64,000 nt of DNA from Perkinsela sp. pyNocScin1 (GCA_964019655.1 CAXHTR010000008.1:620001-684000); one strand, 5' to 3'; shown: positions 47,510 through 57,474, counted from the stretch's first letter. A program made the numbers and translations. Notes: a model not told the origin generated them from the letters alone.

Positions 47510-48718
47510 CTACTTCAGCCGCTGTATCGATCTGTACAAAACGCCAAGAGAAACTGCCGAAACGAGAAAAAACATCCGATGGCGCCTGTAGTAGTCAACT
47601 GCGTCGTTGACTGAATCACATACGACAAACTTTGCCTTTTCCGCACACTGCGTGAGGCAAGCGCATGACTTGCTTTCCATAGATATGGTCTCAGTCTGCT
47701 GCTTCCATTCGACAAGGCGCACGCCAATTTCGTTGCTGAGCGGATTTCCGTCGATGGCGACTTCCTCGAGCTTGAATTTATCCTTCGACCTAATCAAGGC
47801 GTTCAGCAAGTATGTTGCGCCAACGTCTTCCATACCCACACAGGTAAGATCGAGCGATTTCAAGTTCCCAAGCTTGTGCATATAATTCGCTATATGCTGT
47901 GCACCTTTGTTACCCAAGGCATTACCTCCCACATCGAGGCTCTCCAGGCTGGGTGGAAGGTTGCGAAGCAGTGCCCGCAGCCCTTCAGCCTTCATGCAAT
48001 TAACAGTGATATTGAGGAAAGTGATCTTGCAGGACGGAGATCGTAGCCAAACACCCATCGCGCGGCAGCCGGAATCACCGAGGAAGATGTCACCAAGCGT
48101 GAGCGTCTTCAGGGTACACGGGTACTCCATCAGGAATTCGCAGAGTCTTTCAACGCCGATGTTACCGATGGGGTTGTTGTCCAAGTTGAGTGTCTCCAGA
48201 GCGTTTTCATTCAAAGCCAAAAACTCTCGAAATGCGGATATGCCCTTCGGCGTGATAAAGTTGGAAATGAGGTTGAGGTGTCGTATGTACGGAAGCGAGG
48301 TCTGCGATAGCGCTGCAAGCCCGGCGTCTCGGATCATATTCTCGCTCACATCAAGAACCTCAAGCGTCTCGACGCAAATATAGTTCAGAACCTTGAAGAC
48401 TTTTGTCGCACCGCCGCACATAAGTTTATTGTCACGAAGGTCAAGCTCGCGAAGCTTGTGAAAGTGGATGATAGAGTTTGTGAGAAAGTCTGCACCGTTC
48501 GGCGAGGATGCGATGATCTTGCCAAAGTTGTTGCCGCCGAGGTCGCACACCTCGAGCTCAATCGCCTGAAAATGGTGCTCAAGAAGAATTTCTGGCATTT
48601 CTTCCCACTCGGCCTGCGGCAAGCCCAGGTAGCTGAGGCACAGCTTCTTATCATTCTTTGCCAGCTGATCCTCGATGATCTTGCGAAGCCTGCCGGTATT
48701 TTGGTTATGGTCTTCCAT
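47510..48718 (-). CDS. tail-anchored ribonuclease-inhibitor-type LRR protein
   Basis: 402 residues. From about residue 75 to 330 there are about nine repeats of 27-29 residues in the RNI style (LRELDLRDNKLMCGGA, LEVLDVSENMIRDAGL, LETLNLDNNPIGNIGV, LESLDVGGNALGNKGA), unlike the plant-like LRRs at 7.3 and 36 kb. Near the C-terminus MFFLVSAVSLGVLYRSIQRLK is a single membrane helix followed by basic residues, the form of a tail anchor to the ER or mitochondrial outer membrane. A cysteine-rich stretch (SKSCACLTQCAEKAKF) precedes it. RNI repeats bind proteins; the partner is unknown. The ATG follows TTTTATTCTAG by two bases. Confidence 0.75.
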   Translation of the reverse strand: MEDHNQNTGRLRKIIEDQLAKNDKKLCLSYLGLPQAEWEEMPEILLEHHFQAIELEVCDLGGNNFGKIIASSPNGADFLTNSIIHFHKLRELDLRDNKLMCGGATKVFKVLNYICVETLEVLDVSENMIRDAGLAALSQTSLPYIRHLNLISNFITPKGISAFREFLALNENALETLNLDNNPIGNIGVERLCEFLMEYPCTLKTLTLGDIFLGDSGCRAMGVWLRSPSCKITFLNITVNCMKAEGLRALLRNLPPSLESLDVGGNALGNKGAQHIANYMHKLGNLKSLDLTCVGMEDVGATYLLNALIRSKDKFKLEEVAIDGNPLSNEIGVRLVEWKQQTETISMESKSCACLTQCAEKAKFVVCDSVNDAVDYYRRHRMFFLVSAVSLGVLYRSIQRLK

Positions 48719-48720
48719 TC

Positions 48721-48743
48721 CTAGAATAAAATTGAAGTAAAAT
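48721..48743 (-). promoter_or_regulatory. candidate trans-splice acceptor before the tail-anchored LRR gene
   Basis: On the minus strand ACTTCAATTTTATTCTAG is followed by GA and the ATG at 48718. The 5' leader supplied by the gene itself would be two bases, typical of compact genomes with a spliced leader. Pattern inference. Confidence 0.4.
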
Positions 48744-48794
48744 GTGATGTTCTGAAGGTGGATAAGCGTTCAGATAACTTTGTGCGGCAAGCAA

Positions 48795-50426
48795 TCAGAA
48801 CGATATCTTTGGAGGGGCCTTGCCACTCCTGGGGTTCGATGTCGCACTCGCTGTCCCGCGTCTATTCGCATGCCGGACGAATGTCTGTACTGGGGGTGAT
48901 GCCTTCTTGGCAGCTTCCTCCTCCGCTCTGAGCATAGCGCCACGCTTAATCCACTCGTAAGTGCTCCGCGTACCGCTCTCCGGAGCTTTCGCGTTCGAAC
49001 GTTCTGAGAGCGCAACGAGCTCATCTCGCACTGGCTGCTTCGAGTCTTTGAGCATCTGCACGATCTTTTTCGCAGTAATTGGGTGCGTCAGCTCATCGAT
49101 AAGCGTGATGATCTTTCCCTTCTTGCCGACAGCGCCCGTGAAGCCACCGCGCATTGTCAGGCCATCGAGGTTCTCGGGCAAATCGAAGTTGATGACGACA
49201 TCGACGCGGGTGCCGAGCATCCAAGCGAACGAGTCTTGCATGATAAGAATCTTACCACCGCCAGTACGAATGACCCGTGCAGACTCGTCGCGCATGTTGA
49301 GGTCCATAGCACCCGCCAGTGATCTCGTGTAAATTCCATACTTCTTCGAAGCGACTGAAATCTGGTCAAAGATGTGCCTTACCGCGGTCTTTTTCGATAC
49401 AAAGACTACTGCACGGGTCTCCGTATTGATGGTTTTGTTCTCCATGAGCCTCTCAATAAGATCGATCTTGTCGCCTTCCAGCGGTGTCATTTCAACTGTG
49501 TGCTGCACGTCAGGGATGTGCCGAACTTCGAGCCGCAGCGATGTCTGCGGTAAAAAGCGGTCTATGAGCTCCTGCAGCTGCGCTGGAAAGTTTTCTGCGA
49601 AGACAAAGCGTCTGGCATGCATAGCGTTCTGTAGAATCTGCTCCAGCTCCCTCGACAAGCGCACAGCGATGATCTGGTCGGCCTCATCGACAAAAATAGC
49701 CTCGAGTGAGCTCATGTCGAGGAGATTGCGCTGCATGTAGCAGTGGAGTGCATCAGCCTTGGCGATGATGATGTCCGCGCCGTACTTGGTCAGCGCCTCG
49801 TACTGCCGCTGGATGTCGTGGGCCGTGTGCAGCGAAAAAATTCTCCATGGATGCCCGCGAAGATGCTGCTTGAGGTTTGCAGTTATACCATCCATACGAC
49901 ACTTCGCTCCAGTAATAATAATGATTCTTGGACAAACAACGTGCTTTCGATCTGCAGGCCCATCGCTTACATCTCTGATAGATGTGTACCCTTCGCGAGG
50001 CTCGTGCGCTCGGAGGTGGGCGAAGACTGCTATTTCAATGCACGTCAGTATGCCCATCCCCACAGATGAGCGTACAATGAGCGACTGCTCCTTCAGGAGG
50101 AGTGGTATGGACGTCTGTTGCAGCAGAGTTGGCTCCTTGAACTGCTCGTAGTGCTTCGAGATATTCGCCGGAAGGCTTTCAGCGAGTGCTGAGAAAGATT
50201 TTAGTTTTTCGATTTCATTGACAATGCCAGTTGGGCGCGAGAGGTAGACGAGATCGTCGGGCTGCGGCGGCTTGACCTTCTCCGTCGCCCCAAAAATTGG
50301 ATTGTTCAGACCGACGGCGGGCTTTCCCTGCATCATGTTCAGGTATTTATCATTATAGAATCGCTGGGCGACGCGTAAAACTTGCTTCTGACAGCTATTG
50401 ACACTTCGCCGGGAACACCACATCAT
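48795..50426 (-). CDS. degenerate DEAD-box-like protein, probably mitochondrial
   Basis: 543 residues from ATG 50426 (a GTG lies four codons upstream). The N-terminus MMWCSRRSVNSCQKQVLRVAQRF is a likely mitochondrial presequence. The DEAD-box fold can be followed: Q motif (EPTLLQQTSIPLLL, about 105), then VRSSVGMGILT where AxxGxGKT is expected, intact VDEADQI (about 246), FAENF in place of SAT, MQDSFAWMLGTRVDVVINFDLP for motif V and MRGGFTGAVGKKGK for HRxGRxGR. The P-loop lysine and the arginine fingers are lost, so it should not hydrolyse ATP and may be a structural RNA-binding factor, for example in mitoribosome assembly. The C-terminal 60 residues are basic and disordered. Confidence 0.72.
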   Translation of the reverse strand: MMWCSRRSVNSCQKQVLRVAQRFYNDKYLNMMQGKPAVGLNNPIFGATEKVKPPQPDDLVYLSRPTGIVNEIEKLKSFSALAESLPANISKHYEQFKEPTLLQQTSIPLLLKEQSLIVRSSVGMGILTCIEIAVFAHLRAHEPREGYTSIRDVSDGPADRKHVVCPRIIIITGAKCRMDGITANLKQHLRGHPWRIFSLHTAHDIQRQYEALTKYGADIIIAKADALHCYMQRNLLDMSSLEAIFVDEADQIIAVRLSRELEQILQNAMHARRFVFAENFPAQLQELIDRFLPQTSLRLEVRHIPDVQHTVEMTPLEGDKIDLIERLMENKTINTETRAVVFVSKKTAVRHIFDQISVASKKYGIYTRSLAGAMDLNMRDESARVIRTGGGKILIMQDSFAWMLGTRVDVVINFDLPENLDGLTMRGGFTGAVGKKGKIITLIDELTHPITAKKIVQMLKDSKQPVRDELVALSERSNAKAPESGTRSTYEWIKRGAMLRAEEEAAKKASPPVQTFVRHANRRGTASATSNPRSGKAPPKISF

Positions 50427-50555
50427 TGCATGAATCACTTGTTAAAATGTACTTTATCGCTAAAAATTCTTTCAAAAGCTGTATGCACAACTTTCAAACC
50501 AATGACTCACAGGTGACAGGTAAATTCAATGTTGATATAATCAATGTTTCGGGAC

Positions 50556-52022
50556 TCACGCAAAGAACGCGTCGATTTCTTTTTGCATGACTTCACACTC
50601 GTACTGGAAGGTCGAAGCAGGGGCATTGTCGTCGGCCGGGGTGCCGATCCAGCGGACGGGGGCGACAAGCGACATGCGCGTACGCTCCTCACCGTCCCCG
50701 TACCGGTCCTCCTTCACGCGAAGGCGCGCGATTATCTGCGAGTACATTCGTTTTGAGCAGAGAGCCGTCACGGAGGACGGGTCCTCTTCACCCTGCTTGC
50801 TCATCTCGTTCGCCGTGATCCCGAAGATTTGCTGCGCGGTTTCGTCGAACGCTGTGACCCACACCTGCGTCGTGCCGTCACTGATCATCATGCTGAGCAT
50901 GTAGCGCTTCTCTGCAGTGTCGAATTGCTGGTCGCATTTCTCGCATCTGTACGGGCCCGAGTTGAAGTTGATGGGAATGAGCTTCTTGTTGCAAGTCGCG
51001 CACGAGTCGTACATCAGATTGTCTGACTTTATGTGGACAATGGTTCCACGCACAGAGATGTAGTCGGGCTTCTCGCCCTTACCGAGGGCAAGGCGCTGAA
51101 TCTCCTCGAGCGTGTTGCGGTACAAGATTGGGCCCTTACTTGCACCACCAGCGTTGCCACGGGAAATATTAGGAACGTTAATCTTTCCCTCAATGCTCTG
51201 GTACCACTTCATAAGCGCCTGGGGCTGTGATCCAGCGATGTCCTGATCGATGACGCTCGAGGCGCTCAGTGCGAGCCCAATCTCACCCTGGAACTCCGTG
51301 GTTCGGGCCGCTTTGACGCCCAAGACGGTGCCTTCTGCAATTGACCAGTTCTCAGCCAGAGAATCCCATACCGTGATCTCTACTTGAGCAGTTTGGTCAG
51401 CGATCATGATGGAGCGCTTCGTGAGCGAGTTACCAGCCTTCGATGTGATGGCCTGTGGCTGCCCTGCATGGGCAAGCACGCCAAGAACATCAACCATGCT
51501 GCCCTTCTCCTTGACCTTGAGCGCTTCGACTGGGACAAAGTTGTACGATTGCTGAGGAAGCGTCTCGGCTGCTGGGTCGTTGCCCCGAAGGGGCCAGATT
51601 TCAGCCTCCTTATCGAGCGAAAGTTCATACTCACAGTTTACTGAGGAATACTTCTTGTTCGCGTTCTTGATCTGCCCTTTGGAGAAGTGAAAGACCTTGC
51701 CATCTTCAAGCATGTCGTAGTATTTGTCGACACCCTCCTGGAAGATTGTACAGCGAATCGGGCCGCTGTCGTCAATCAGCGTCATTGAAAAGAGCTTTCC
51801 TTGGCTTCTAGCATTCGACCACGTTCGAACGGGGGATTTGTCTATCACACGTGCGCGAATGACCCAGCGGTTTCCAATATACGGGGAGAGGGACTCGATC
51901 GGCTGAATTTGCGTTGCATCAGCAGCGGCGCTCTTCGTTTTGGTCACCGAAGTCTTTTTGTTTGGACAGTTGATGGGTGTATGCCCTGGCTGGCGGCACA
52001 ACATGCACGTGGGGTTCGACAT
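50556..52022 (-). CDS. RPA1: RPA1-like ssDNA-binding protein with N-terminal zinc knuckle
   Basis: 488 residues, short for RPA1 (about 600-620) because the N-terminal protein-interaction OB fold (RPA70N) is absent. Instead residues 6-19 form a perfect CX2CX4HX4C zinc knuckle (CMLCRQPGHTPINC). Then come DBD-A (about 38-150: RVIDKSPVRTWSNARSQGKLF), DBD-B (about 165-275: LVLAHAGQ-type core, VWDSLAENW) and DBD-C (about 300-480) with its zinc ribbon CATC-CEKC (about 340-362). The largest subunit of the RPA heterotrimer coats single-stranded DNA in replication, repair and recombination. Loss of RPA70N is known in kinetoplastids; knuckles occur C-terminally in some plant RPA70 forms, so an N-terminal one is unusual. 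The ATG follows AAACAG by five bases. Confidence 0.93.
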   Translation of the reverse strand: MSNPTCMLCRQPGHTPINCPNKKTSVTKTKSAAADATQIQPIESLSPYIGNRWVIRARVIDKSPVRTWSNARSQGKLFSMTLIDDSGPIRCTIFQEGVDKYYDMLEDGKVFHFSKGQIKNANKKYSSVNCEYELSLDKEAEIWPLRGNDPAAETLPQQSYNFVPVEALKVKEKGSMVDVLGVLAHAGQPQAITSKAGNSLTKRSIMIADQTAQVEITVWDSLAENWSIAEGTVLGVKAARTTEFQGEIGLALSASSVIDQDIAGSQPQALMKWYQSIEGKINVPNISRGNAGGASKGPILYRNTLEEIQRLALGKGEKPDYISVRGTIVHIKSDNLMYDSCATCNKKLIPINFNSGPYRCEKCDQQFDTAEKRYMLSMMISDGTTQVWVTAFDETAQQIFGITANEMSKQGEEDPSSVTALCSKRMYSQIIARLRVKEDRYGDGEERTRMSLVAPVRWIGTPADDNAPASTFQYECEVMQKEIDAFFA

Positions 52023-52314
52023 TTACGCTGTTTATAAGAGTACTCAAATAATACTAGTAGTGTGATAGTTAGTTGATAGTTACAAGAATGATGCTCGTGT
52101 ACTAATAAACTCATTCAGGGTAATATGCAAGTAGACGTGAATTTTTCATAATTACACCCTAATATGGGATCGCAAGATTTAAATGTAATATCAGAGTGTC
52201 TCCAATTGTTTGCTTTTGTATGGTTGAATATCACAATTATATTCTGAATTATAAGTTTAACCTTTGTGTTCAATGAATGTAGCAGCATACAGATTCGAAT
52301 AGAATATCGATTTT

Positions 52315-55300
52315 CTAGAGTAAATCAGCAAAGCCCGCACCACGGTCCCCGGCATAAAACGCTGCCCGGGCCCCCATTTTATCTGCCATATCTTCATCTT
52401 GCACGAATACGTCGTAGCTGCACGCATCTTCGATCTCGTCCCTGTCATACTCATCGCACGCAGCGCCTGCACAGTGTTTTACTTCCTTGGTCACAGCACT
52501 CGGCACCATATCGACGACCTTCTCTTTTCGGACTGTGGGTACAAGGTGATTTTGGTTTAATCGGCGCTCTTTCAGCTGTTCAACTATTTGGGCTACAAAC
52601 GAAAAATAAGTGGAGGCGATGGCCCGCGCACTCACGATGCTTTCACCAGCTTTGAATTGACTGTGCGCGAGATTCAGTAAGAGCTCAGCGTGCGATAAAG
52701 CCCGAGTTACCATGGTTGGGCTTGGGCTTGTCGAACCAGCGCTTTGTACAGCAGCAGCTTCACATGCTGCCCGCAAGTAATCTTCATCAGTTTTGACTGG
52801 CGCACTGCTCTGCGTCGCTGCACTCGTAGAGAGGAGCGAGCGAGCGGTGCGGACAACTTCACGCGGGAAGCCGAGGTTTCCAGCGAGCTCAATGCCGTAG
52901 TGCGTGCTCGTGCTCTCTCCCTCAAGAAGCTTGTTCGAGAAGCGAAGCTTGCCTCGCTCGACACCGACGAGAAAGTGCGTGATGCGCATATTTGCATGTT
53001 TTGCCTGCAACTTATGCAGCTCGAACTGGTGCGTGACGTAAATGGCTGGAATGTGGCGGCGCAGTAGGGAGTCCATGATGGCGAGGGAAATAGCTGCCGC
53101 GTCGTTGTGGTGCGTGCTTCGGCCGACCTCATCGATGAGGACAAGCGACTTGGTCGTCGCGTTCGACAGAATATGGGCGATGTCCATCATCTCTACGGCG
53201 AAGGAGCTCGCATCGTGTGCGATATCATCATCAAAGCCCATCCGCGTGCAAATCCGGTCGATGAGCGGCATGGTGCAGCTGCTCGCCGGCACCATGCTCC
53301 CGATATGCGCCAGAACGCACATCTGTCCGACAAGCTGGAGGTAGCTCGTCTTCCCGGCCATGTTCGGCCCAGAGAGCAGCATGAGGCTCTTCGGGTCGCC
53401 GAGGTGGCAGTCGTTCCCCTGCACGTTCGACCAGTCGCAGCCGCTCTCGGCCCATATGATTGGGCTGCATGCATTTTGCATGGAAATACTCGTACCTGCC
53501 GACAGCTTGGGCTGAGCGTATGGTGTGCCCCACGACCGTGCCGCGGTCGCGAGCGACAAGAGGAAATCGAGAAGAGTGATGGCGTCCGTCGCACGGTACA
53601 GCGTTGGCATGTGCTGCTGCATGCGCTTGATCAGATCATCCGCGATGCCGTTTGCCGCCTGCATGATCTCTGAGACGAGGTCAGTGCACTGCGTGTTCCA
53701 ATTGGCGATCTCTCGCGTCGTGCAGTGGACGCGCTTACCGGAGACCGACTGCTGCAGAAAAACATCGCTGCAAGATCTGTTCATCGCAGACTTATCGAAG
53801 ATGAGCCCGTAGCCTTTGGGCGCGTTAAAGGTGAGGCGAAGCGACGGGATGGCATGCATCTCCTGGAGCCGGCCGGCCTCTTGTATCATAGCGCGGACAA
53901 CTTCGCGGTACTGGCCTCGAGAGGTGTCAAGCACAGAGCTCAGGCCCTGCTTGAGAGCAAAGCAGGGCCTGAGGTGCGAGTCACAGTCACGCTCGAGTAT
54001 ATCTTGCATGCCCTCTGTGGTAGTCCAGTGCTCGTTCAGAAACCCTGCAAGTGTATCCATGGCCGTAGTGAGCCCCTCTGGAGCGCAGGACGCCTTAATA
54101 GCGTCGAGAAGGACAACAGACGAGTCTGGCAGCAGCTGCTCGAGCAGTGCGTGGGTTTCCTGGACATGACCTATTGCGCTGTACAAGCAAAGAATGTTCG
54201 ATAGCTTTCTCGCAACTGTTCGAGGGTCAATCTTTTTCGGTACAGCGACAAAGAAGGCGATGAGGTGCTCAATGTCGGGCATGCCGGAGAGCGCATCGCT
54301 CAGTGCTGTGCGGATAATCGGGTTCTGAAGAAAAAAATGTACGGCCGCCTGTCGAAGCTCAATGGTTTGCAGATTGGACAGTGGCTGTGCGATTGAGGCC
54401 AGAAGAAAGCGCTTGCCCATAAGCGTACCAGCGAAATCGACAAAGTCGCTCAAGAACGGCTCAAAGCTGCGCTGCGCTTGTACGATGTGCCGAAACGCCG
54501 GCTTCGAAGACTCGCGTGCCATATGCTGCGCGCCGCGGGACTTTGGCTGCGCCTGGCGCTTTCGAGATGTTCCTGAGCGGTACGGTGACGCATCGACTGA
54601 CGATGTCGTGAGCAGCTGCAGATTGTGGACCGTTCCTGTGCTGATTTCGAGGTACTCCTCGCGGCATTGGTATTCGATGTTCAGCGCGGCTGGGCTCAAA
54701 ACAATGTGCTGAACGTCAGATATGTAGCGAATGAGCGCTGTGAGTGCCGCAAGGCACAGGTACTTTCCCTGGATGTCGAGGCGCGTGATGTGCGCGTTGG
54801 CCTCCAAGATGCAGTTCCCGTCCACATCGCTGAAAAACCGCCGAGCGATGGCGCAGAAGGTGACAGCAGGCAGAGCCGATCGGAGCGATGCAAGGAGTGG
54901 TGTCTTGGCGATAGTTGCTGGGAAAATCGCTTCGACAATGGCCGGTGATGCGAGCTGATAGTGGGCGCCAGAGTACGCAGTGTCATCCAGGAACTGCGTG
55001 AGCACTATCTTCATCGTCCGCAGGTTGCACTTTGCGAAGCCAACCTCCCTGCCCTTGTTGGGTATAAAAGCTAGAATAAACGGGCCGTTCTGTAAGGCCA
55101 CCGACTGTGCGGCAGGAGAGCGATCGGTGTATGACTTTGAGAACGAGCTCCGTGCCAGCATGCTGTCGGCCTTCTGTGGCAGCGGTGTCTGCATTTTCCG
55201 GAAGTATTCCACGTTTGACGAGCCAGGAGCGCTCCAGTTCGAGCAAAACGTGTTCTGGGGACGAATAAACTCGCGACTTGACGAGCTTTGATCGAATCGC

Positions 55301-55371
55301 TGCCGCTTCAGAGACGCAAAGGGGTCTGGTGTGTACTCCGTATTTGCATATTTCGGTCCTTCGTTTACCAT
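52315..55371 (-). CDS. MSH4: MutS-homologue MSH4-like
   Basis: 1,018 residues. The MutS ATPase is complete: GPNMAGKTSY (about 669-678), DDIAHDASSFAVEMMDIAHIL, SLVLIDEVGRSTH (about 745-757) and YVTHQFEL. No mismatch-recognition domain I with the Phe-x-Glu motif is seen, and the connector, core and clamp helices start at about residue 95, as expected of MSH4/MSH5. The late GIELAGNLGFPREVVRTAR matches MSH4 better than MSH5. MSH4-MSH5 stabilises meiotic crossover intermediates, so meiosis or a meiosis-like process is suggested. A C-terminal extension of about 130 residues ends in acidic residues. MSH5 is the alternative identity. A 292-base AT-rich gap separates it from RPA1 upstream. Confidence 0.85.
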   Translation of the reverse strand: MVNEGPKYANTEYTPDPFASLKRQRFDQSSSSREFIRPQNTFCSNWSAPGSSNVEYFRKMQTPLPQKADSMLARSSFSKSYTDRSPAAQSVALQNGPFILAFIPNKGREVGFAKCNLRTMKIVLTQFLDDTAYSGAHYQLASPAIVEAIFPATIAKTPLLASLRSALPAVTFCAIARRFFSDVDGNCILEANAHITRLDIQGKYLCLAALTALIRYISDVQHIVLSPAALNIEYQCREEYLEISTGTVHNLQLLTTSSVDASPYRSGTSRKRQAQPKSRGAQHMARESSKPAFRHIVQAQRSFEPFLSDFVDFAGTLMGKRFLLASIAQPLSNLQTIELRQAAVHFFLQNPIIRTALSDALSGMPDIEHLIAFFVAVPKKIDPRTVARKLSNILCLYSAIGHVQETHALLEQLLPDSSVVLLDAIKASCAPEGLTTAMDTLAGFLNEHWTTTEGMQDILERDCDSHLRPCFALKQGLSSVLDTSRGQYREVVRAMIQEAGRLQEMHAIPSLRLTFNAPKGYGLIFDKSAMNRSCSDVFLQQSVSGKRVHCTTREIANWNTQCTDLVSEIMQAANGIADDLIKRMQQHMPTLYRATDAITLLDFLLSLATAARSWGTPYAQPKLSAGTSISMQNACSPIIWAESGCDWSNVQGNDCHLGDPKSLMLLSGPNMAGKTSYLQLVGQMCVLAHIGSMVPASSCTMPLIDRICTRMGFDDDIAHDASSFAVEMMDIAHILSNATTKSLVLIDEVGRSTHHNDAAAISLAIMDSLLRRHIPAIYVTHQFELHKLQAKHANMRITHFLVGVERGKLRFSNKLLEGESTSTHYGIELAGNLGFPREVVRTARSLLSTSAATQSSAPVKTDEDYLRAACEAAAVQSAGSTSPSPTMVTRALSHAELLLNLAHSQFKAGESIVSARAIASTYFSFVAQIVEQLKERRLNQNHLVPTVRKEKVVDMVPSAVTKEVKHCAGAACDEYDRDEIEDACSYDVFVQDEDMADKMGARAAFYAGDRGAGFADLL

Positions 55372-55464
55372 TGGTTCGTAATTTTAGTAAGAGATGAAAG
55401 TAAATCAAATGAGCATGTGCTGTGAAATGGTTGAGGGCAAAAAATCTTGAATCACATCCCACAC

Positions 55465-57474
55465 TTACCCTCGGTATGACTCTGTGATGATACTTGGTGA
55501 CTGTTCCCGCTGTTTTTGCATACGCACGCGGTCGCCTCCCTCCCGAGTCGGATCAGCGCCCTTGATAGGCTTGCTAAAACGCGTGTCCTTCCGATGGCCA
55601 AACCTTGCGCTGCCTTTCTTTCGGCGAGCGAGGACGTCCTTGCGCGCTTCGTGCGCTATCTCATGCCGGCGCTTCTCGATACGCGCGTGCTGGCGCTCGG
55701 GGATGCCTTTGTGTGCTGCGATGGTTTCTGGGTGCCACGGGAGCTTCAGCGTTCCGCGGCGCTGAATGTATGTCCTTTCCAGGTGACGCGGAACAGATCG
55801 GCGAAGGATGAGGTGGACAAACTTCTTCGTCACCGAATTTCGCTTGCGCTTCTTCCACTCGGCGTAAGTGGGCTTATACTGCGCCCACCAGTTGCTGAGG
55901 TCATTCAGCGGGCGCTTCTTGAGCAGCGCTTCGCGCGTCGCCCGAACGAGCGTCCGCTGGGACTTTGTGAACAGCGAAATGACGAGACCTTTGGCACCCA
56001 TTCGCGCCGTTCTGCCAGCTCGCCGAAGGTAGCCCACAGCGTGGTTCGGCATCGTGAAATTCACGACGACATCGACGTTGGCATCAACGCCGGAGGCGAG
56101 TAAGTCTGTTGTGCAGAGAATCGGAATCTTTCCATCACTCCACTGCGCGAAAACATTCGCGCGGTCTTTCAGAGGCATCATGGAGTTGATCTGTCCGACT
56201 GGGAGGCCCCTGGACAGCAGCTTGTGGTAAATAGCCGTACAAGTTTCAATTTTTTCAAAGAAGATGAGTACTCGCTTTGTCCGGAACGGGCGAATAGCAC
56301 GCTTGCCCTTCGACGCATGTGCTGATGCGCGCTGCATGCGAATTATGTTTCTTTGCTGCTCTGCTTGAACAAGGGCTGTGCTGGCTTCCTCTGGGCTCGC
56401 TTTTGCGTAGTCACACACCCTCGATATCGGGGCTGCCACACTATTCTCAACGTATCCCGCCCGCTTGATGAGGTAGCACAGAAAGTCGAACTTGTGCAGC
56501 TCCTTTCGTATCGGGACAAATCGGTGCATAGCGCTGTCAGTGCTCAGATGCAGGCCAGGCGATGTGATGCGTCGCACCTGCGGAAACGCGCTTGCCAGCG
56601 TCTTGTTCAGCTCTGACGTCACGATCGAGCTCACAAAAATGTACTGCGTTTGCACAGGCCAGAGCCACTCGTATAAGTTGCGGTCGCGCACGCGGCTCAA
56701 GATTGAATTCGCTGTGAACTCGTGCTTTCTGCTGATGAGGAGGTCGGCCTCATCGATGACCATGTACCGAATATCGTCGAGGAACAGGCGCCTGCTCTCA
56801 ATTTGCGTTCGCAGCGCTCGCGGGGTCGTGACGAACACATCCATGAGCAATCGGCCGCGGCGGTTCATCCGCGCCCATGCGCGCTTGGAGCGGGGCTTGC
56901 CACGGAAGCTTACGCTGTGGAAGCCCATTGCCTCGTTGAAACCCGCGCACTGGCGCTGCACCTGCGCACAGAGCTCCTGCGTTGGGAGGAGCAAAATGGT
57001 CCGTGGGCGGCACTCCCTCGTCGGAATCTGATACACATCCCTGTCCTTCTGCATGTTCATGTACACTGGCAGAAGATACGCCAAGGTCTTTCCGGTGCCC
57101 GACGGTGCGCCCAGTGCGACACTGTCTCGTCGAAGCATGTAGCCCAAGCTTCTGCGCTGTATGTCTGTCGGCAAAGCAGCGTTGAAGTTTTGTGCGATGA
57201 TTTCTCTCGTTGCTTTAGGCACGCAGTACTCATCGAAAGTGTCGTAAAGCTCCAGGTTCGTGAAGTCAGCCTCTGCGAGCGCAACAGCGTTCTTGTTGTG
57301 TGAGCGCTTCAGCGTAGACTCTGGGAGCATGTTGGCACTTCGATCGCCCTTATTCGGGTTATAAAAGCTACCGTACACTTTTGTTTTCCGTGGGATGATC
57401 ATGGTCCGCTGCGCAATAGCCCACAGCAGCTTTTGTTGCGTGCGTAAGCTGGCGTGTGCTGATGAGGCATTCAT
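55465..57474 (-). CDS. DEAD-box RNA helicase, probably mitochondrial
   Basis: 669 residues from ATG 57474 (a GTG is one codon upstream). Motifs in order: Q (LPTDIQRRSLGYML, about 100), I (APSGTGKTLAY, about 124), Ia (LPTQELCAQV), TTPRAL, II (VIDEADLLI, about 240), III as SSI, IV (VLIFFEK), V (TTDLLASGVDANVDVVVNF) and VI (YLRRAGRTARMGAKG, with R for the usual first H). So it is likely active, unlike the neighbour at 48.8 kb. The N-terminus (ASLRTQQKLLWAIAQRTMIIPRK) fits a mitochondrial presequence. The last 150 residues are extremely basic (ARRKKGSARFGHRKDTRF), probably RNA-binding. Ribosome assembly or RNA processing in the organelle is plausible; orthology is not established. Confidence 0.87.
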   Translation of the reverse strand: MNASSAHASLRTQQKLLWAIAQRTMIIPRKTKVYGSFYNPNKGDRSANMLPESTLKRSHNKNAVALAEADFTNLELYDTFDEYCVPKATREIIAQNFNAALPTDIQRRSLGYMLRRDSVALGAPSGTGKTLAYLLPVYMNMQKDRDVYQIPTRECRPRTILLLPTQELCAQVQRQCAGFNEAMGFHSVSFRGKPRSKRAWARMNRRGRLLMDVFVTTPRALRTQIESRRLFLDDIRYMVIDEADLLISRKHEFTANSILSRVRDRNLYEWLWPVQTQYIFVSSIVTSELNKTLASAFPQVRRITSPGLHLSTDSAMHRFVPIRKELHKFDFLCYLIKRAGYVENSVAAPISRVCDYAKASPEEASTALVQAEQQRNIIRMQRASAHASKGKRAIRPFRTKRVLIFFEKIETCTAIYHKLLSRGLPVGQINSMMPLKDRANVFAQWSDGKIPILCTTDLLASGVDANVDVVVNFTMPNHAVGYLRRAGRTARMGAKGLVISLFTKSQRTLVRATREALLKKRPLNDLSNWWAQYKPTYAEWKKRKRNSVTKKFVHLILRRSVPRHLERTYIQRRGTLKLPWHPETIAAHKGIPERQHARIEKRRHEIAHEARKDVLARRKKGSARFGHRKDTRFSKPIKGADPTREGGDRVRMQKQREQSPSIITESYRG

